Shown: positions 27,374 through 37,654, numbered from the stretch's first letter. The stretch: DNA of 64,000 bases from Cyanobium sp. Morenito 9A2 (GCF_024345575.1 NZ_JAGQBJ010000008.1:62001-126000); one strand, 5' to 3'. A program made the numbers and translations. The notes: a model not told the origin generated them from the letters alone.

Positions 27374-29215
27374 ATGACCCTCACCCCTGCCCGTCCCGTT
27401 CCCGCGGCGAAAACCACGGCCCAGCAGAGGCTGGAGGTCGAGTTGCTCATGGGGGAACAAGTGCTGCGTCCGGAGGTGCTGGGCCAGGGGAGCGGCGACG
27501 TCAGCTCCAACAGTTCCGTGCTCAGCCCCGAACGCTGTCGAGAACTGGGGTGCTTGGTGGTAGGCCGCGAAGGCAATCGCGTGACGATCGCGATCCCCAC
27601 GTTCTGGGGCCTGGAACAACGCCTGGCCCTGGGCGAAGAACTGTCTGAGAAGGGCCTGCAGACAGAATTGCGCATGGCGCTACAAGAGGAAATCGAGACC
27701 GCCCTCACCGGGAGGGGTTCGCTCACATCCGCCAGTGATTCGGGAGCCCCAATGGATGAACTGGACGATGGAGATGAAGAGGAAGAGGAAGACCTGCCGC
27801 CGCCGCGGCTCTCGCTGCTCGATGACCTCAACATTCCCGGACGGCTGGAGGAGTCCAAGGAGGAGGACACCAACAACATGGACCTCGAGTCCAGCATCAA
27901 CGCCTCCAATGCCTCACCGATCATCAGCCTGGTGGACAAGATCCTGATCCAGGCATTGAGCACAGGCACAAGTGACATACACGTGGAACCTCAGGAAGAT
28001 GGCCTGGTGATTCGCTTCCGCCAGGATGGGGTGTTGCAACAACTGGAAAAGCTTCCTAAAAACATTATCCCAGCGGTTACCTCGCGCCTCAAGATCATGT
28101 CCGATCTTGACATCGCCGAGCGTCGACTACCCCAGGATGGTCGTATTCGGCGCGTGTTCAGGGGACGAACCTTTGACCTTCGAGTCAGCACACTACCCAC
28201 CAAATACGGAGAGAAGGTGGTGATGCGTCTGCTGGACAGCGGAGCCACCCAATTGGGTCTCGACAAACTGATCACTGATCCTCTTGCCCTTGAAACCCTG
28301 CGTGACCTGGGCTCAAAACCCTTCGGGATGATTCTGGTCACCGGTCCTACTGGATCAGGTAAATCAACCACGCTCTATTCCCTCCTGGCCGAGCGCAACA
28401 GTCCAGACATCAACATCTCCACAGTCGAAGATCCCATCGAATACACCCTCAAAGGCATCACCCAAAGCCAGGTGAACCGGGACAAGGGCTTCGACTTCTC
28501 CATAGCCCTGCGCGCCTTCATGCGTCAGGATCCCGATGTGCTGCTGGTGGGGGAAACCAGGGATCTGGAAACGGCAAAAACCGCTATCGAAGCGGCCTTG
28601 ACTGGTCACCTGGTGCTGACCACCCTGCACTGCAACGACGCCCCGAGCGCGATCGCACGTCTTTCGGAGATGGGGGTGGAACCGTTCATGGTCAGCGCTT
28701 CCCTGCTCGGGATTGTCTCCCAACGACTGGTCCGACGGGTCTGCCCCAGCTGTCGCATTGAGTATCACCCCACCTCCCTGGAGCTGGGGCGCTTCGGACT
28801 GCTCAGCTCCTCTGAAGAGAACGTCACGTTCTTCAAGGCGAAGAAAACCCACCATGCCGGCAGTGGCATCTGCCCGACCTGCCAGGGCAGTGGCTACAAA
28901 GGCCGCATTGGTGTGTATGAAGTACTGCGCATCAATGAAAACCTGACCACCGCAATCGCCCAGCAATCCACCACCGATCAGATTCGTAAGATTGCAATCG
29001 AATCAGGTATGAAGACATTGCTCAGCTATGGTCTGGATCTGGTGCGCCAGGGGTACACAACACTTGAGGAGATTGAACGAATCATTCTCACCGATTCCGG
29101 CCTTGAGTCAGAACGCAGGGCGAGGGCCATTACCACAAGCACGTGCAGGGGCTGCGGCGCCGGTATGCGCGATGAGTGGCTTGAATGCCCCTACTGCCTG
29201 ACAGCTCGTATGTAG
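27374..29215 (+). CDS. pilB: Type IV pilus assembly ATPase PilB
   Basis: PilB is the hexameric extension motor of type IV pili, used for motility and DNA uptake. Of 613 residues, about 50-110 resemble a degenerate MshEN-type N-domain (LSPERCRELGCLVVGREGN). A run of acid residues follows (DELDDGDEEEEED). The ATPase core has GPTGSGKSTTLYSLL, the Asp box ISTVEDPIEY, the Walker B LVGETRDLETA and TTLHCNDAPSAIARL. The four-Cys zinc site CPSC...CPTC is normal for GspE/PilB. A further C-terminal ribbon, CRGCGAGMRDEWLECPYC, is an add-on I associate with cyanobacterial PilB. First gene of pilB-pilT-pilC. Confidence 0.93.
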   Translation: MTLTPARPVPAAKTTAQQRLEVELLMGEQVLRPEVLGQGSGDVSSNSSVLSPERCRELGCLVVGREGNRVTIAIPTFWGLEQRLALGEELSEKGLQTELRMALQEEIETALTGRGSLTSASDSGAPMDELDDGDEEEEEDLPPPRLSLLDDLNIPGRLEESKEEDTNNMDLESSINASNASPIISLVDKILIQALSTGTSDIHVEPQEDGLVIRFRQDGVLQQLEKLPKNIIPAVTSRLKIMSDLDIAERRLPQDGRIRRVFRGRTFDLRVSTLPTKYGEKVVMRLLDSGATQLGLDKLITDPLALETLRDLGSKPFGMILVTGPTGSGKSTTLYSLLAERNSPDINISTVEDPIEYTLKGITQSQVNRDKGFDFSIALRAFMRQDPDVLLVGETRDLETAKTAIEAALTGHLVLTTLHCNDAPSAIARLSEMGVEPFMVSASLLGIVSQRLVRRVCPSCRIEYHPTSLELGRFGLLSSSEENVTFFKAKKTHHAGSGICPTCQGSGYKGRIGVYEVLRINENLTTAIAQQSTTDQIRKIAIESGMKTLLSYGLDLVRQGYTTLEEIERIILTDSGLESERRARAITTSTCRGCGAGMRDEWLECPYCLTARM

Positions 29216-29267
29216 GGGTTGCTGATTCGCACCAAATCAAACAGAATAAGCGAAAGGCATTGTGGCC

Positions 29268-30347
29268 ATGGATCTCCTGATCGAAGACCTGATGATGAAA
29301 GTCGTCAAGGATGGTGGCAGCGACCTTCATCTCGCCGCCTACTGCCCTGCCTATGGCCGCTTCAACGGTCGACTTCTGCCAATCACGGAGGAGAAACTCA
29401 CCGAAGAAGACTGCAATCGTCTGATCTTTTCCCTGGTCAATAATTCCCAGCGCAAGCAGCTGGAGCAGAATTGGGAGCTTGACTGTTCCTACGGCCTCAA
29501 GGGAGTCGCACGATTCCGGGTGAATGTCTACCGCCAGCGAGGAACCTACGCGGCCTGTCTACGGGCCCTTGGCAACGACGTACCCAGCCTGGAGTCGCTC
29601 AACTTGCCACCCGTCGTTGAGGAGATGAGCCGCAAGCCCCGGGGCCTGGTACTGGTCACCGGACCCACTAGATCAGGGAAAACCACGACCCTGGCGGCGT
29701 TGCTCGATCACATCAACCACACCCGGGCTGAGCACATCATTACGGTCGAAGATCCGATCGAATTCACCTATAAAAATGACAAATCGCTGGTGCATCAGCG
29801 CCAGCTTCATGACGACACCAAGAGTTTTGCCAATGCCCTAAGAGCAGCCTTACGCGAAGACCCGGACGTGATCCTGGTTGGAGAAATGCGCGACTTGGAA
29901 ACAATTCAGCTGGCGATCACCGCCGCCGAAACGGGCCACTTGGTGTTTGGCACATTGCACACCAGTTCTGCCGCCCAGACCGTCGATCGCATGGTCGATG
30001 TGTTCCCCGCGGGCCAACAGACCCAGATCAGAGTGCAATTGAGCAACAGCTTGCTGGCCGTGTTCTCCCAGACACTCTGCCAACGCCTTGATCCCCAGCC
30101 AGGCCAGTTCGGTCGCGTGATGGCCCAGGAGATCATGATCAATACCCCCGCCATCGGGAACCTGATCCGTGAAGGCAAAACAGCCCAGATCTATTCCCAG
30201 ATCCAAACCGGGGGAACTTTCGGCATGATCACCTTGGAAAAAGCCCTGGCCGATATGGTGCTCAATGGCCAGATCAGCGCCAAGGAGGCCCTAGCCAAGG
30301 CCAGTAAGCCTGAGGAGCTGAATAGATTGCTCGAAAACAAGGTTTGA
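29268..30347 (+). CDS. pilT: Type IV pilus retraction ATPase PilT
   Basis: PilT depolymerises pili. ATG 29268 (359 residues) is preferred to GTG 29262 because AAAGG at 29253-29257 is spaced 10 bases. It has the N-terminal GGSDLHLAAYCPAYGRFNG, the Asp box ITVEDPIEFTYKN, Walker B ILVGEMRDLETIQLAI, and the His box GTLHTSSAAQTVDR. The motif EIMINTPAIGNLIREGK, like the conserved AIRNLIREGK of PilT, is near the C-terminus. The Walker A loop reads GPTRSGKTTT; the fourth residue is Arg135 where almost all family members have Gly, from AGA at 29670-29672. Otherwise intact. Confidence 0.92.
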   Translation: MDLLIEDLMMKVVKDGGSDLHLAAYCPAYGRFNGRLLPITEEKLTEEDCNRLIFSLVNNSQRKQLEQNWELDCSYGLKGVARFRVNVYRQRGTYAACLRALGNDVPSLESLNLPPVVEEMSRKPRGLVLVTGPTRSGKTTTLAALLDHINHTRAEHIITVEDPIEFTYKNDKSLVHQRQLHDDTKSFANALRAALREDPDVILVGEMRDLETIQLAITAAETGHLVFGTLHTSSAAQTVDRMVDVFPAGQQTQIRVQLSNSLLAVFSQTLCQRLDPQPGQFGRVMAQEIMINTPAIGNLIREGKTAQIYSQIQTGGTFGMITLEKALADMVLNGQISAKEALAKASKPEELNRLLENKV

Positions 30348-30376
30348 TCACCACCTGAACTGCTCAATCCACCGCC

Positions 30377-31642
30377 ATGCCCTCCTTCACCGCCACCTAC
30401 ACCAACGTCCTTGGGCTCACACGAAAAATCAAGCTCTCAGCGAGCGATTCCGCTGGAGCAAAGCGAAATCTTAGGCGTCGTGGAATATCTCCCAACACCT
30501 TAACTTTGACGGATGCCACGAAAACTGAGGCCGTTAAAGTCAGCAGCACCGATTCCAAGAAGAGTTCGCTGTTTACGATGGATCTCGGTGCTGCATTTGA
30601 AAAGGTTCCCGGCGTTAAGGACAAAGCCATTTTCGCCACCAAGCTCGGGGCGATGGTCGATGCGGGCGTTCCGATCGTGCGCAGCCTTGATCTCATGGCC
30701 AACCAGCAGAAATTGCCGATGTTCAAACGGGCCCTCAGTGAGATTAGTTCGGATGTAAACCAAGGGGCGAGCCTGGGTTCGTCGATGCGAAAGTTTCCAA
30801 AAATTTTCGACCGGCTGTTCGTGGCCATGGTGGAAGCCGGAGAGGCCGGTGGTGTGCTTGATGAAACCCTGCGCCGCTTGTCTATCCTTTTGGAGAACAT
30901 CGCCAAGCTTCAGAACCAGATCAAAGGAGCACTCAGCTACCCCATTGCTGTGTTTGTGATCGCCATCGGAGTCTTCCTGGGGATGACGATCTTTGTGATC
31001 CCGCAATTTGCAGATATTTTCAAGCAACTCGGTGCCGAGCTGCCCGCCTTTACCCAAGCCTTGGTAGATCTCAGCACCTTGTTGCGCTCTACCTTCTCAT
31101 TCTTTCTAGTAGGTGGAATCGTGCTGGCCGCATGGTTATTCCTACGTTTTTATGCCACTCCGGTGGGCAGGCGTAAAGTCGATGCTATCACGCTCAAGAT
31201 TCCCCTTTTTGGAGACCTGATCCAGAAAAGTTCCACCGCCCAGTTCTGCCGCGTCTACAGTTCCCTGAGCCGGGCCGGGGTACCAATCCTGTTATGCCTT
31301 GAGATAGTTCAGGAAACCTCCGGTAACTCGATTATTGCCGATGCCATCGGCGCTTCGAGAAAAGATGTACAGGAAGGCATCAACCTTAGCACCTCACTTA
31401 ATCGAAAAAACGTGTTTCCCGACATGGCGATGAGCATGCTCGCGATCGGAGAAGAAACTGGAGAAATGGATAAGATGCTCACCAAAGTAGCTGATTTCTA
31501 TGAAGATGAAGTCACAGCTACCACCAAAGCCCTCACAGCCTTAATCGAGCCATTCATGATCGTGATCGTCGGTGGAATGGTCGCTTCCATCTTGGTGGCC
31601 ATGTACCTACCGATGTTCGCCGTCTTCGACAAAATCCGCTGA
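30377..31642 (+). CDS. pilC: Type IV pilus inner-membrane platform protein PilC
   Basis: PilC sits in the cytoplasmic membrane and couples the PilB/PilT motors to pilin assembly. The 421 residues have an N-terminal soluble part, then two T2SSF domains. The first is around KLGAMVDAGVPIVRSLDLMA with the membrane helix GALSYPIAVFVIAIGVFLGM. The second is around RVYSSLSRAGVPILLCLEIV, ending in the helix FMIVIVGGMVASILVAMYLPMF and AVFDKIR. It is 29 bases after pilT. Base composition is well below the flanking genes. Its 3' end overlaps the convergent flavoprotein gene by 36 bases. Confidence 0.94.
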   Translation: MPSFTATYTNVLGLTRKIKLSASDSAGAKRNLRRRGISPNTLTLTDATKTEAVKVSSTDSKKSSLFTMDLGAAFEKVPGVKDKAIFATKLGAMVDAGVPIVRSLDLMANQQKLPMFKRALSEISSDVNQGASLGSSMRKFPKIFDRLFVAMVEAGEAGGVLDETLRRLSILLENIAKLQNQIKGALSYPIAVFVIAIGVFLGMTIFVIPQFADIFKQLGAELPAFTQALVDLSTLLRSTFSFFLVGGIVLAAWLFLRFYATPVGRRKVDAITLKIPLFGDLIQKSSTAQFCRVYSSLSRAGVPILLCLEIVQETSGNSIIADAIGASRKDVQEGINLSTSLNRKNVFPDMAMSMLAIGEETGEMDKMLTKVADFYEDEVTATTKALTALIEPFMIVIVGGMVASILVAMYLPMFAVFDKIR

Positions 31643-32890
31643 AGCCGCGATCGCCCGGCCCGCCAGCCAGCCCGAGGTCCAGCAGTGCTGGAAGTTGAAG
31701 CCGCCCGTGAGGCCATCCACATCCAGCAGTTCGCCGACAAAGTAGAGCCCGCTCTGCTTGCGGCTGGCCATGGTGGCCAGGTTCACTTCACCCAGGGGCA
31801 CACCACCTGCGGTGACGAACTCCTCCCCGAAGGGTCCACGGCCCCCCACCGTGTAGAGGCTTGATCGCAGGGCTTCGATCAACGCTTTCTGCTGGGGCCG
31901 CCGCAGCTCCGCCCAGCGACCGCTGGCCCCAATGCCGCCATCTGCCAGCAGATGCAGCCAGAGCCGGCGACTGAGCTCAGGCCAGGGTCGGCTACTGCCC
32001 AACTGACGACGGGCGTGATCACGACGAAGGTCCTCGAAAGCGGCCTCCAAATCCTGTTGACGGCGACCACCGCTCCAATCGACCCGCAGCTGGACGCGAT
32101 AGCCATGCTCCTTCATCGCCCGCGCCGCAAAAGCCGTCAAGCGGAGGGTGGCGGGGCCACTGAGACCCCAATGGGTCACCAGTACAGGCCCCTGCTGGCG
32201 AAAGCGTTCCCCAGGGAGCTCCAGCTGCAAGCCCACCGGATCCATCACCACCCCGGCCAACCCCTGCAAGGGGTTGGGCTTCAGCGCCAGGGTGAACAAC
32301 GAGGGCAGCGGCGGCACGACGGCATGACCCAGACTCGCCGCGATCTGGCGGCCGCTGGGGTGACCACCGGTGGCCAGCAGCAAGCGGCGGCAGTGCAACG
32401 CCCTGGCACCCTCGCTCGAGCGCAGACGCAGGGCGAAGCCCGCGGACTCAAGCGGCTCAGCCGTCTGCAGGGAAGCACCGGTGCGCAAGGTCACTCCCGC
32501 AGCCAGGGCCGCCTCCCGCAGGGTGGCCACCACGGAGCTGGAGCGATTACTGCGCGGGAAGAGGCGCCCGTCGGCCTCCTGCACCAGCTCCAGGCCGTGG
32601 GCCTTGAACCACTCGACGGCCTCAGTGGTGGCAAAACGGCTGAAGGGACCCAACAGGGCCCGGCCGCCGCGGGGGTAATGGCCTACCAGGTCGCGGGGAT
32701 CCCAACAGGCGTGGGTGACGTTGCAGCGGCCGCCGCCGCTGATCAGCACCTTGGCCAGGGGCGTGGGGGTGGCCTCTAGCAGCAGTACTCCCTTGAGGCC
32801 CGCCTCGGCGGCGCTGATCGCCGCCATGAACCCCGCCGCACCGCCACCGGCCACCACCAGAGGCCAGGGGGAGGAAGGCGCTAGAGCCAT
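31607..32890 (-). CDS. FAD-dependent oxidoreductase, HI0933/BaiN family
   Basis: 427 residues. The dinucleotide-binding start LVVAGGGAAGFMAAISAAEAG, ISGGGRCNVTHA and, near the end, TAGGVPLGEVNLATM and DVDGLTGGFNFQHCWTSGWLAGR are the marks of the HI0933/BaiN (YhiN) flavoprotein family, which has no settled physiological role. The domain order (FAD part, an inserted helical/barrel domain, FAD part) is as expected and the length is normal. It overlaps pilC at its 3' end and is divergent from dus; the ATG starts are 31 bases apart. Confidence 0.9.
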   Translation of the reverse strand: MALAPSSPWPLVVAGGGAAGFMAAISAAEAGLKGVLLLEATPTPLAKVLISGGGRCNVTHACWDPRDLVGHYPRGGRALLGPFSRFATTEAVEWFKAHGLELVQEADGRLFPRSNRSSSVVATLREAALAAGVTLRTGASLQTAEPLESAGFALRLRSSEGARALHCRRLLLATGGHPSGRQIAASLGHAVVPPLPSLFTLALKPNPLQGLAGVVMDPVGLQLELPGERFRQQGPVLVTHWGLSGPATLRLTAFAARAMKEHGYRVQLRVDWSGGRRQQDLEAAFEDLRRDHARRQLGSSRPWPELSRRLWLHLLADGGIGASGRWAELRRPQQKALIEALRSSLYTVGGRGPFGEEFVTAGGVPLGEVNLATMASRKQSGLYFVGELLDVDGLTGGFNFQHCWTSGWLAGRAIAASADFVEDGEHR

Positions 32891-32921
32891 GGGCGGGAAG
32901 GGCAGGGGGCAGCATGGGGCG

Positions 32922-33911
32922 ATGGATGACGTCTTCGCCGCCCATCGCTTCAGTGTGGCTCCGATGATGGACTACACCGATCGGCACTTCCGGGTGCTGA
33001 TGCGCCAGATCACGGGCCGCAGCCTGCTCTACACCGAGATGGTGGTGGCACAGGCCCTGCACCACGGCCGGCGGCCAATGCTCCTTGCCTTTGATCCCAG
33101 CGAAAAACCCCTGGCCCTGCAGGTGGGTGGCGACGATCCGGCCCTGCTGGCCCAGGCCGCCCGCCTCGCGGCCGAGTGGAACTACGACGAGATCAACCTC
33201 AATGTGGGCTGCCCGAGCGAGAAGGTGCAGAAGGGCCGCTTCGGCGCCTGCCTGATGGCAGACCCGGACCGGGTGGCCCACTGCGTGGCGGCGATGGCGG
33301 CCGCCGGGCCCCTGCCGGTGACCGTGAAGCACCGCATTGGTATCGACGCGCTCGATTCCTTCGAAGCCCTAGTCAGGTTCGTCGACTGCGTCGCCGCCGC
33401 CGGGGCCAGTCGCTTCAGCGTGCATGCCCGCAAAGCCTGGTTGAGTGGCCTCGACCCCAAGCAAAACCGCACCCTCCCTCCCTTGCGTCCAGAGCTGGTC
33501 CACCAGCTCAAATACGAACGGCCGACGCTGCGCATTGAACTCAACGGCGGTCTCCAGCATCTGGACGACTGCCTTCCCCACCTGCAACAACTCGACGGGG
33601 TGATGGTGGGCCGGGCTGTCTACGACCACCCCCTGCGCTGGAGACGCGTGGACCAGGACCTGTTCGGCCAGAGGGAGCAACCAGAAGCGACGGCCTCCTC
33701 CGTAGTGCGGGGGTTAATCCCCTACGCCGAGCGCTGGTGCACCAATGGCGGGCGGCTGTGGCCCATTGCCCGCCACCTGGTGCAGGTCGTGGAAGGGGTT
33801 CGCGGTGCCCGCCACTGGAGACGCCAGCTGGGGGAGGCGGCTGGAGCAAAAACAGCTGGACCAGAGGTGCTGGACGCCTCCGCCAGGCAGCTGGAGGATC
33901 AGGGCCTCTAA
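32922..33911 (+). CDS. dusA: tRNA-dihydrouridine synthase, DusA type
   Basis: Dus enzymes reduce uridines in the D-loop of tRNA with FMN and NADPH. ATG 32922 gives 329 residues and puts FSVAPMMDYTDRHFR at the expected N-terminal position. The family signature NLNVGCPSEKVQKGRFGACLM holds the catalytic Cys110 (the GAC cysteine), and VTVKHRIGID, FSVHARKAWLSGLDPKQNR and GVMVGRAVYDHPLRW complete the TIM barrel. Ordering of these motifs matches DusA rather than DusB or DusC. Longer readings upstream overlap the divergent flavoprotein gene and add Gly/Arg-rich residues, so I reject them. Confidence 0.92.
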   Translation: MDDVFAAHRFSVAPMMDYTDRHFRVLMRQITGRSLLYTEMVVAQALHHGRRPMLLAFDPSEKPLALQVGGDDPALLAQAARLAAEWNYDEINLNVGCPSEKVQKGRFGACLMADPDRVAHCVAAMAAAGPLPVTVKHRIGIDALDSFEALVRFVDCVAAAGASRFSVHARKAWLSGLDPKQNRTLPPLRPELVHQLKYERPTLRIELNGGLQHLDDCLPHLQQLDGVMVGRAVYDHPLRWRRVDQDLFGQREQPEATASSVVRGLIPYAERWCTNGGRLWPIARHLVQVVEGVRGARHWRRQLGEAAGAKTAGPEVLDASARQLEDQGL

Positions 33912-33975
33912 GCCAGGCAGGCCAGGACGTCTGAGGTTCTCGGAGCTGATTCAGAACGGAATGAGGAGGTTGGGT

Positions 33976-34536
33976 TCAGACCTCAGCGCCGCCGTAGCCA
34001 TCGTCGCCATAGCTGTCGCCACCTCCACCGGTGCTGCCACTGCGACGCCGGCGACTGCGACCCTCCTCGAAGCCTTCGGAGCCGCCGCCATAACTGCGAT
34101 CCTCCCAGCCGCTGGCACCGGAACCGCGCTCGGCCCCTCCACTGGAATCGGCCGGGGCGCCGTAACCACCAGCTCGAGGAGCACCACCTCCCCCGTAGCC
34201 CCCACCACCTCCGTAACTCCCTCCGCCGTAGCCGCCCCGCTCGGGGGGTCGACCGCCGCTGTAGCCCCCTTCCGAGCGCCTCGGCCCACCGCTGCCGCGG
34301 GGCTCAGCCTTGTTGATCCGCAGCGGACGACCCATCAGCTCAGCGCCTTGAAGCGCCTCGATCGCCCTGGTTTCAGCGGCGTCATCGGCAAGTTCCACGA
34401 AGGCAAACCCCCGCTTGCGACCGGTGTCACGCTCCAGGGGCAAGGAGCAATTGACCACATCACCAAAGGGGGCAAACAACTCCGCCACGTCTTCCTGCTC
34501 AGCGCGGAAGGGGAGGTTGCCGACAAAAATGCTCAC
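33976..34536 (-). CDS. RNA-binding protein Rbp: RRM plus Gly-rich tail
   Basis: From GTG 34536 it has 186 residues and opens with the typical cyanobacterial Rbp sequence MSIFVGNLPF. RNP2 is IFVGNL (3-8) and RNP1 is KRGFAFVE (41-48), followed by LMGRPLRINKAEP at the end of the RRM. The remaining half is a Gly/Tyr/Ser/Arg-rich low-complexity tail (repeats of GGYGGG type), which in this class helps bind RNA. Cold-induced Rbp proteins are known in cyanobacteria. A TTG upstream at 34578 is in frame but would add non-family residues. Convergent with dusA. Confidence 0.9.
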   Translation of the reverse strand: MSIFVGNLPFRAEQEDVAELFAPFGDVVNCSLPLERDTGRKRGFAFVELADDAAETRAIEALQGAELMGRPLRINKAEPRGSGGPRRSEGGYSGGRPPERGGYGGGSYGGGGGYGGGGAPRAGGYGAPADSSGGAERGSGASGWEDRSYGGGSEGFEEGRSRRRRSGSTGGGGDSYGDDGYGGAEV

Positions 34537-34543
34537 GGACGGA

Positions 34544-34579
34544 CTTGGGCCGAATGACCAGGACGGTGAAGAGCCCAAG
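34544..34579 (-). promoter_or_regulatory. Inverted repeat in the rbp leader
   Basis: CTTGGGC (34544-34550) and GCCCAAG (34573-34579) can pair as a 7-bp stem around a 22-base loop. The stem ends 7 bases before the GTG start of the rbp gene on the minus strand and would cover the place of the ribosome binding site, where no purine-rich Shine-Dalgarno is seen. A 5' leader structure in a cold-responsive RNA-binding gene is plausible, but a single 7-bp stem with a long loop may be chance. Confidence 0.3.
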
Positions 34580-34667
34580 CTTCGATCAAAGGATCAAAGC
34601 GGGGGCCGAGAACCAATCGAAGGTTAGTCCGAATCGGCGATCTGACCACGGTGCCTGGCCGAGACCT

Positions 34668-36098
<1,431 letters not shown>

Positions 36099-36149
36099 CA
36101 GGGCCGTTGAACAACCGCAATCGCACAGCTTGACACCCCAGGCCAGGGC

Positions 36150-37559
36150 TCAGTTCGGCAGGGCGGGCAGCGCCACCTCCTCCCGCACCTTCAACACCAC
36201 CATCGAGGCATCGTCCTCCAGATGGTGATCGGGGCCGACGAAGCGATCCAGGCGGCCGAAAAGTTGATCGAGAATTCCCTGGGCACCGATGCCGGAGCGG
36301 CAGGCGCTCTGCAGGGCGCGCATCAGCCGCTCCTCATCGAAGCGCTCTCCCGAAAACCCCGTGGCCTCGGTGACCCCATCGGTGTAATAAAGCAGCACGT
36401 CGCCAGGTTCCAGCACCAGCTGCTCGCAGCCGTAGTCGGCATCGGGCTGCAGACCGATCAGCAACCCCGGAGCATCCAGGCGATCGACGCTGTTGCGCTG
36501 CCGGCGCCAGATCAGGGGAGGATTGTGGGCGGCATTGGCGTAGCGCAGCAGGCGCGTCCGCGGGTCGTAGTCGGAATAGAACAGCGTGACGAACCGGTGG
36601 GAGTGGGCCAGGTCCTCCTGGGCCAGCTGGTTGAGGTCGTGGAGGATGCGATCCGGCGGCAGGCCGCTGAGCACCTCGGCCCGCAACATCCCCCGCAGAA
36701 GGGTCATCAGCAGGCTTGCGGGCACCCCCTTGCCCATCACATCCCCCATCACCAGGGCCCAGCGGCCCTGCTCGCGCCCGCGACCCACCAATTGGGGGCG
36801 GGTGGGGATGAAGTCGTAGTAGTCACCGCCCACCTGGAAGGCGGGGCGGCAACGGGCCGCCAACTCGACGCCCTCGATCACCGGGCAGTGGTCCGGCAGG
36901 AGCTGGGCCTGGATCTCGGCACCGGTGCTGAGCTGACGGTCCAGACGCTCGTGCAGGCGCCGGTCCTGCACCAGGGCTTCGCTCTCCAGGGCCACGCCGG
37001 TGAGATCGGCCACCAGTTGCAGGTGGCGGCGGTGCACATCGCTCCAGCAAAGGGCCTCCCTTGCACTGAACACATAGAGCCTTCCCCGCTGGCGGTTACG
37101 CGCCACCACGGAGGTGCCGAAAAAGAGCTGATCCTTGAGCAGTCGGCCCAGGTGCTGATCAAGCCGTTGGGCGACCTCCTCCTCGCCCGCCTCGATCGCC
37201 AGTTGGCGGTCCTCAAGCATCGCGAGCTGGCGCAACAGCTCAGTGGCGCGCCCAGGGGCGCTCACCTGCAGCTGCTCGCGCCAGAGGCGGCCATCACTGT
37301 GGAACACCACCAGCACGGCCCCCTCGGCCCCCACCAGCCTGGAGGCCACCAGGGGCACCAACTCCAGGAAGCGGTTGAGGTTGGTGTAACTCCGCAGGGC
37401 GAAGCCGAGGGAACTGAGCAGCTCCTGGTTACGGCGCTGCTCGCGGCTGAGGCTGTCGAGCAGTTGCCGTAACGAAGCGCCCACCGTCTGGGCTACCCCG
37501 GCCTGCTGCTGCGCCGCGGGGGGCGGGGGGGATCCGAAAGCGGGCGGCTGGCTGCTCAA
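36150..37559 (-). CDS. SpoIIE/RsbU-type PP2C protein phosphatase
   Basis: 469 residues. A GAF-like sensory part spans about residues 50-205 (RLVGAEGAVLVVFHSDGRLWR). Then the PPM phosphatase: RPAFQVGGDYYDFIPT, VMGDVMGKGVPASLLMTLLRGM, YANAAHNPPLIWRR, YTDGVTEATGFSGERF, and DDASMVVLKV at the end. The Asp residues of GGDYYD, GDVMGKG, TDGVTE and DDAS are the metal ligands. The family dephosphorylates anti-anti-sigma factors. No partner kinase or antagonist is nearby, so the target is open. It lies 51 bases upstream of argH. Confidence 0.9.
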   Translation of the reverse strand: MSSQPPAFGSPPPPAAQQQAGVAQTVGASLRQLLDSLSREQRRNQELLSSLGFALRSYTNLNRFLELVPLVASRLVGAEGAVLVVFHSDGRLWREQLQVSAPGRATELLRQLAMLEDRQLAIEAGEEEVAQRLDQHLGRLLKDQLFFGTSVVARNRQRGRLYVFSAREALCWSDVHRRHLQLVADLTGVALESEALVQDRRLHERLDRQLSTGAEIQAQLLPDHCPVIEGVELAARCRPAFQVGGDYYDFIPTRPQLVGRGREQGRWALVMGDVMGKGVPASLLMTLLRGMLRAEVLSGLPPDRILHDLNQLAQEDLAHSHRFVTLFYSDYDPRTRLLRYANAAHNPPLIWRRQRNSVDRLDAPGLLIGLQPDADYGCEQLVLEPGDVLLYYTDGVTEATGFSGERFDEERLMRALQSACRSGIGAQGILDQLFGRLDRFVGPDHHLEDDASMVVLKVREEVALPALPN

Positions 37560-37654
37560 CGGAGCGGCCGCAGAGGACCCGAAAGGTAGCAGCGATTCAG
37601 CGGTCGGACGGGGCGATGAAAACTGGAAGGGGTGGCTGCGCCCCGGAGGCAGGC

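Noticed and set aside
34000-34310. Repetitive Gly codons in the rbp gene as a tandem repeat array
   Set aside because: The repetition comes from a low-complexity Gly/Tyr/Ser tail in frame with the RRM; repeat units are irregular, so no separate repeat element is claimed.
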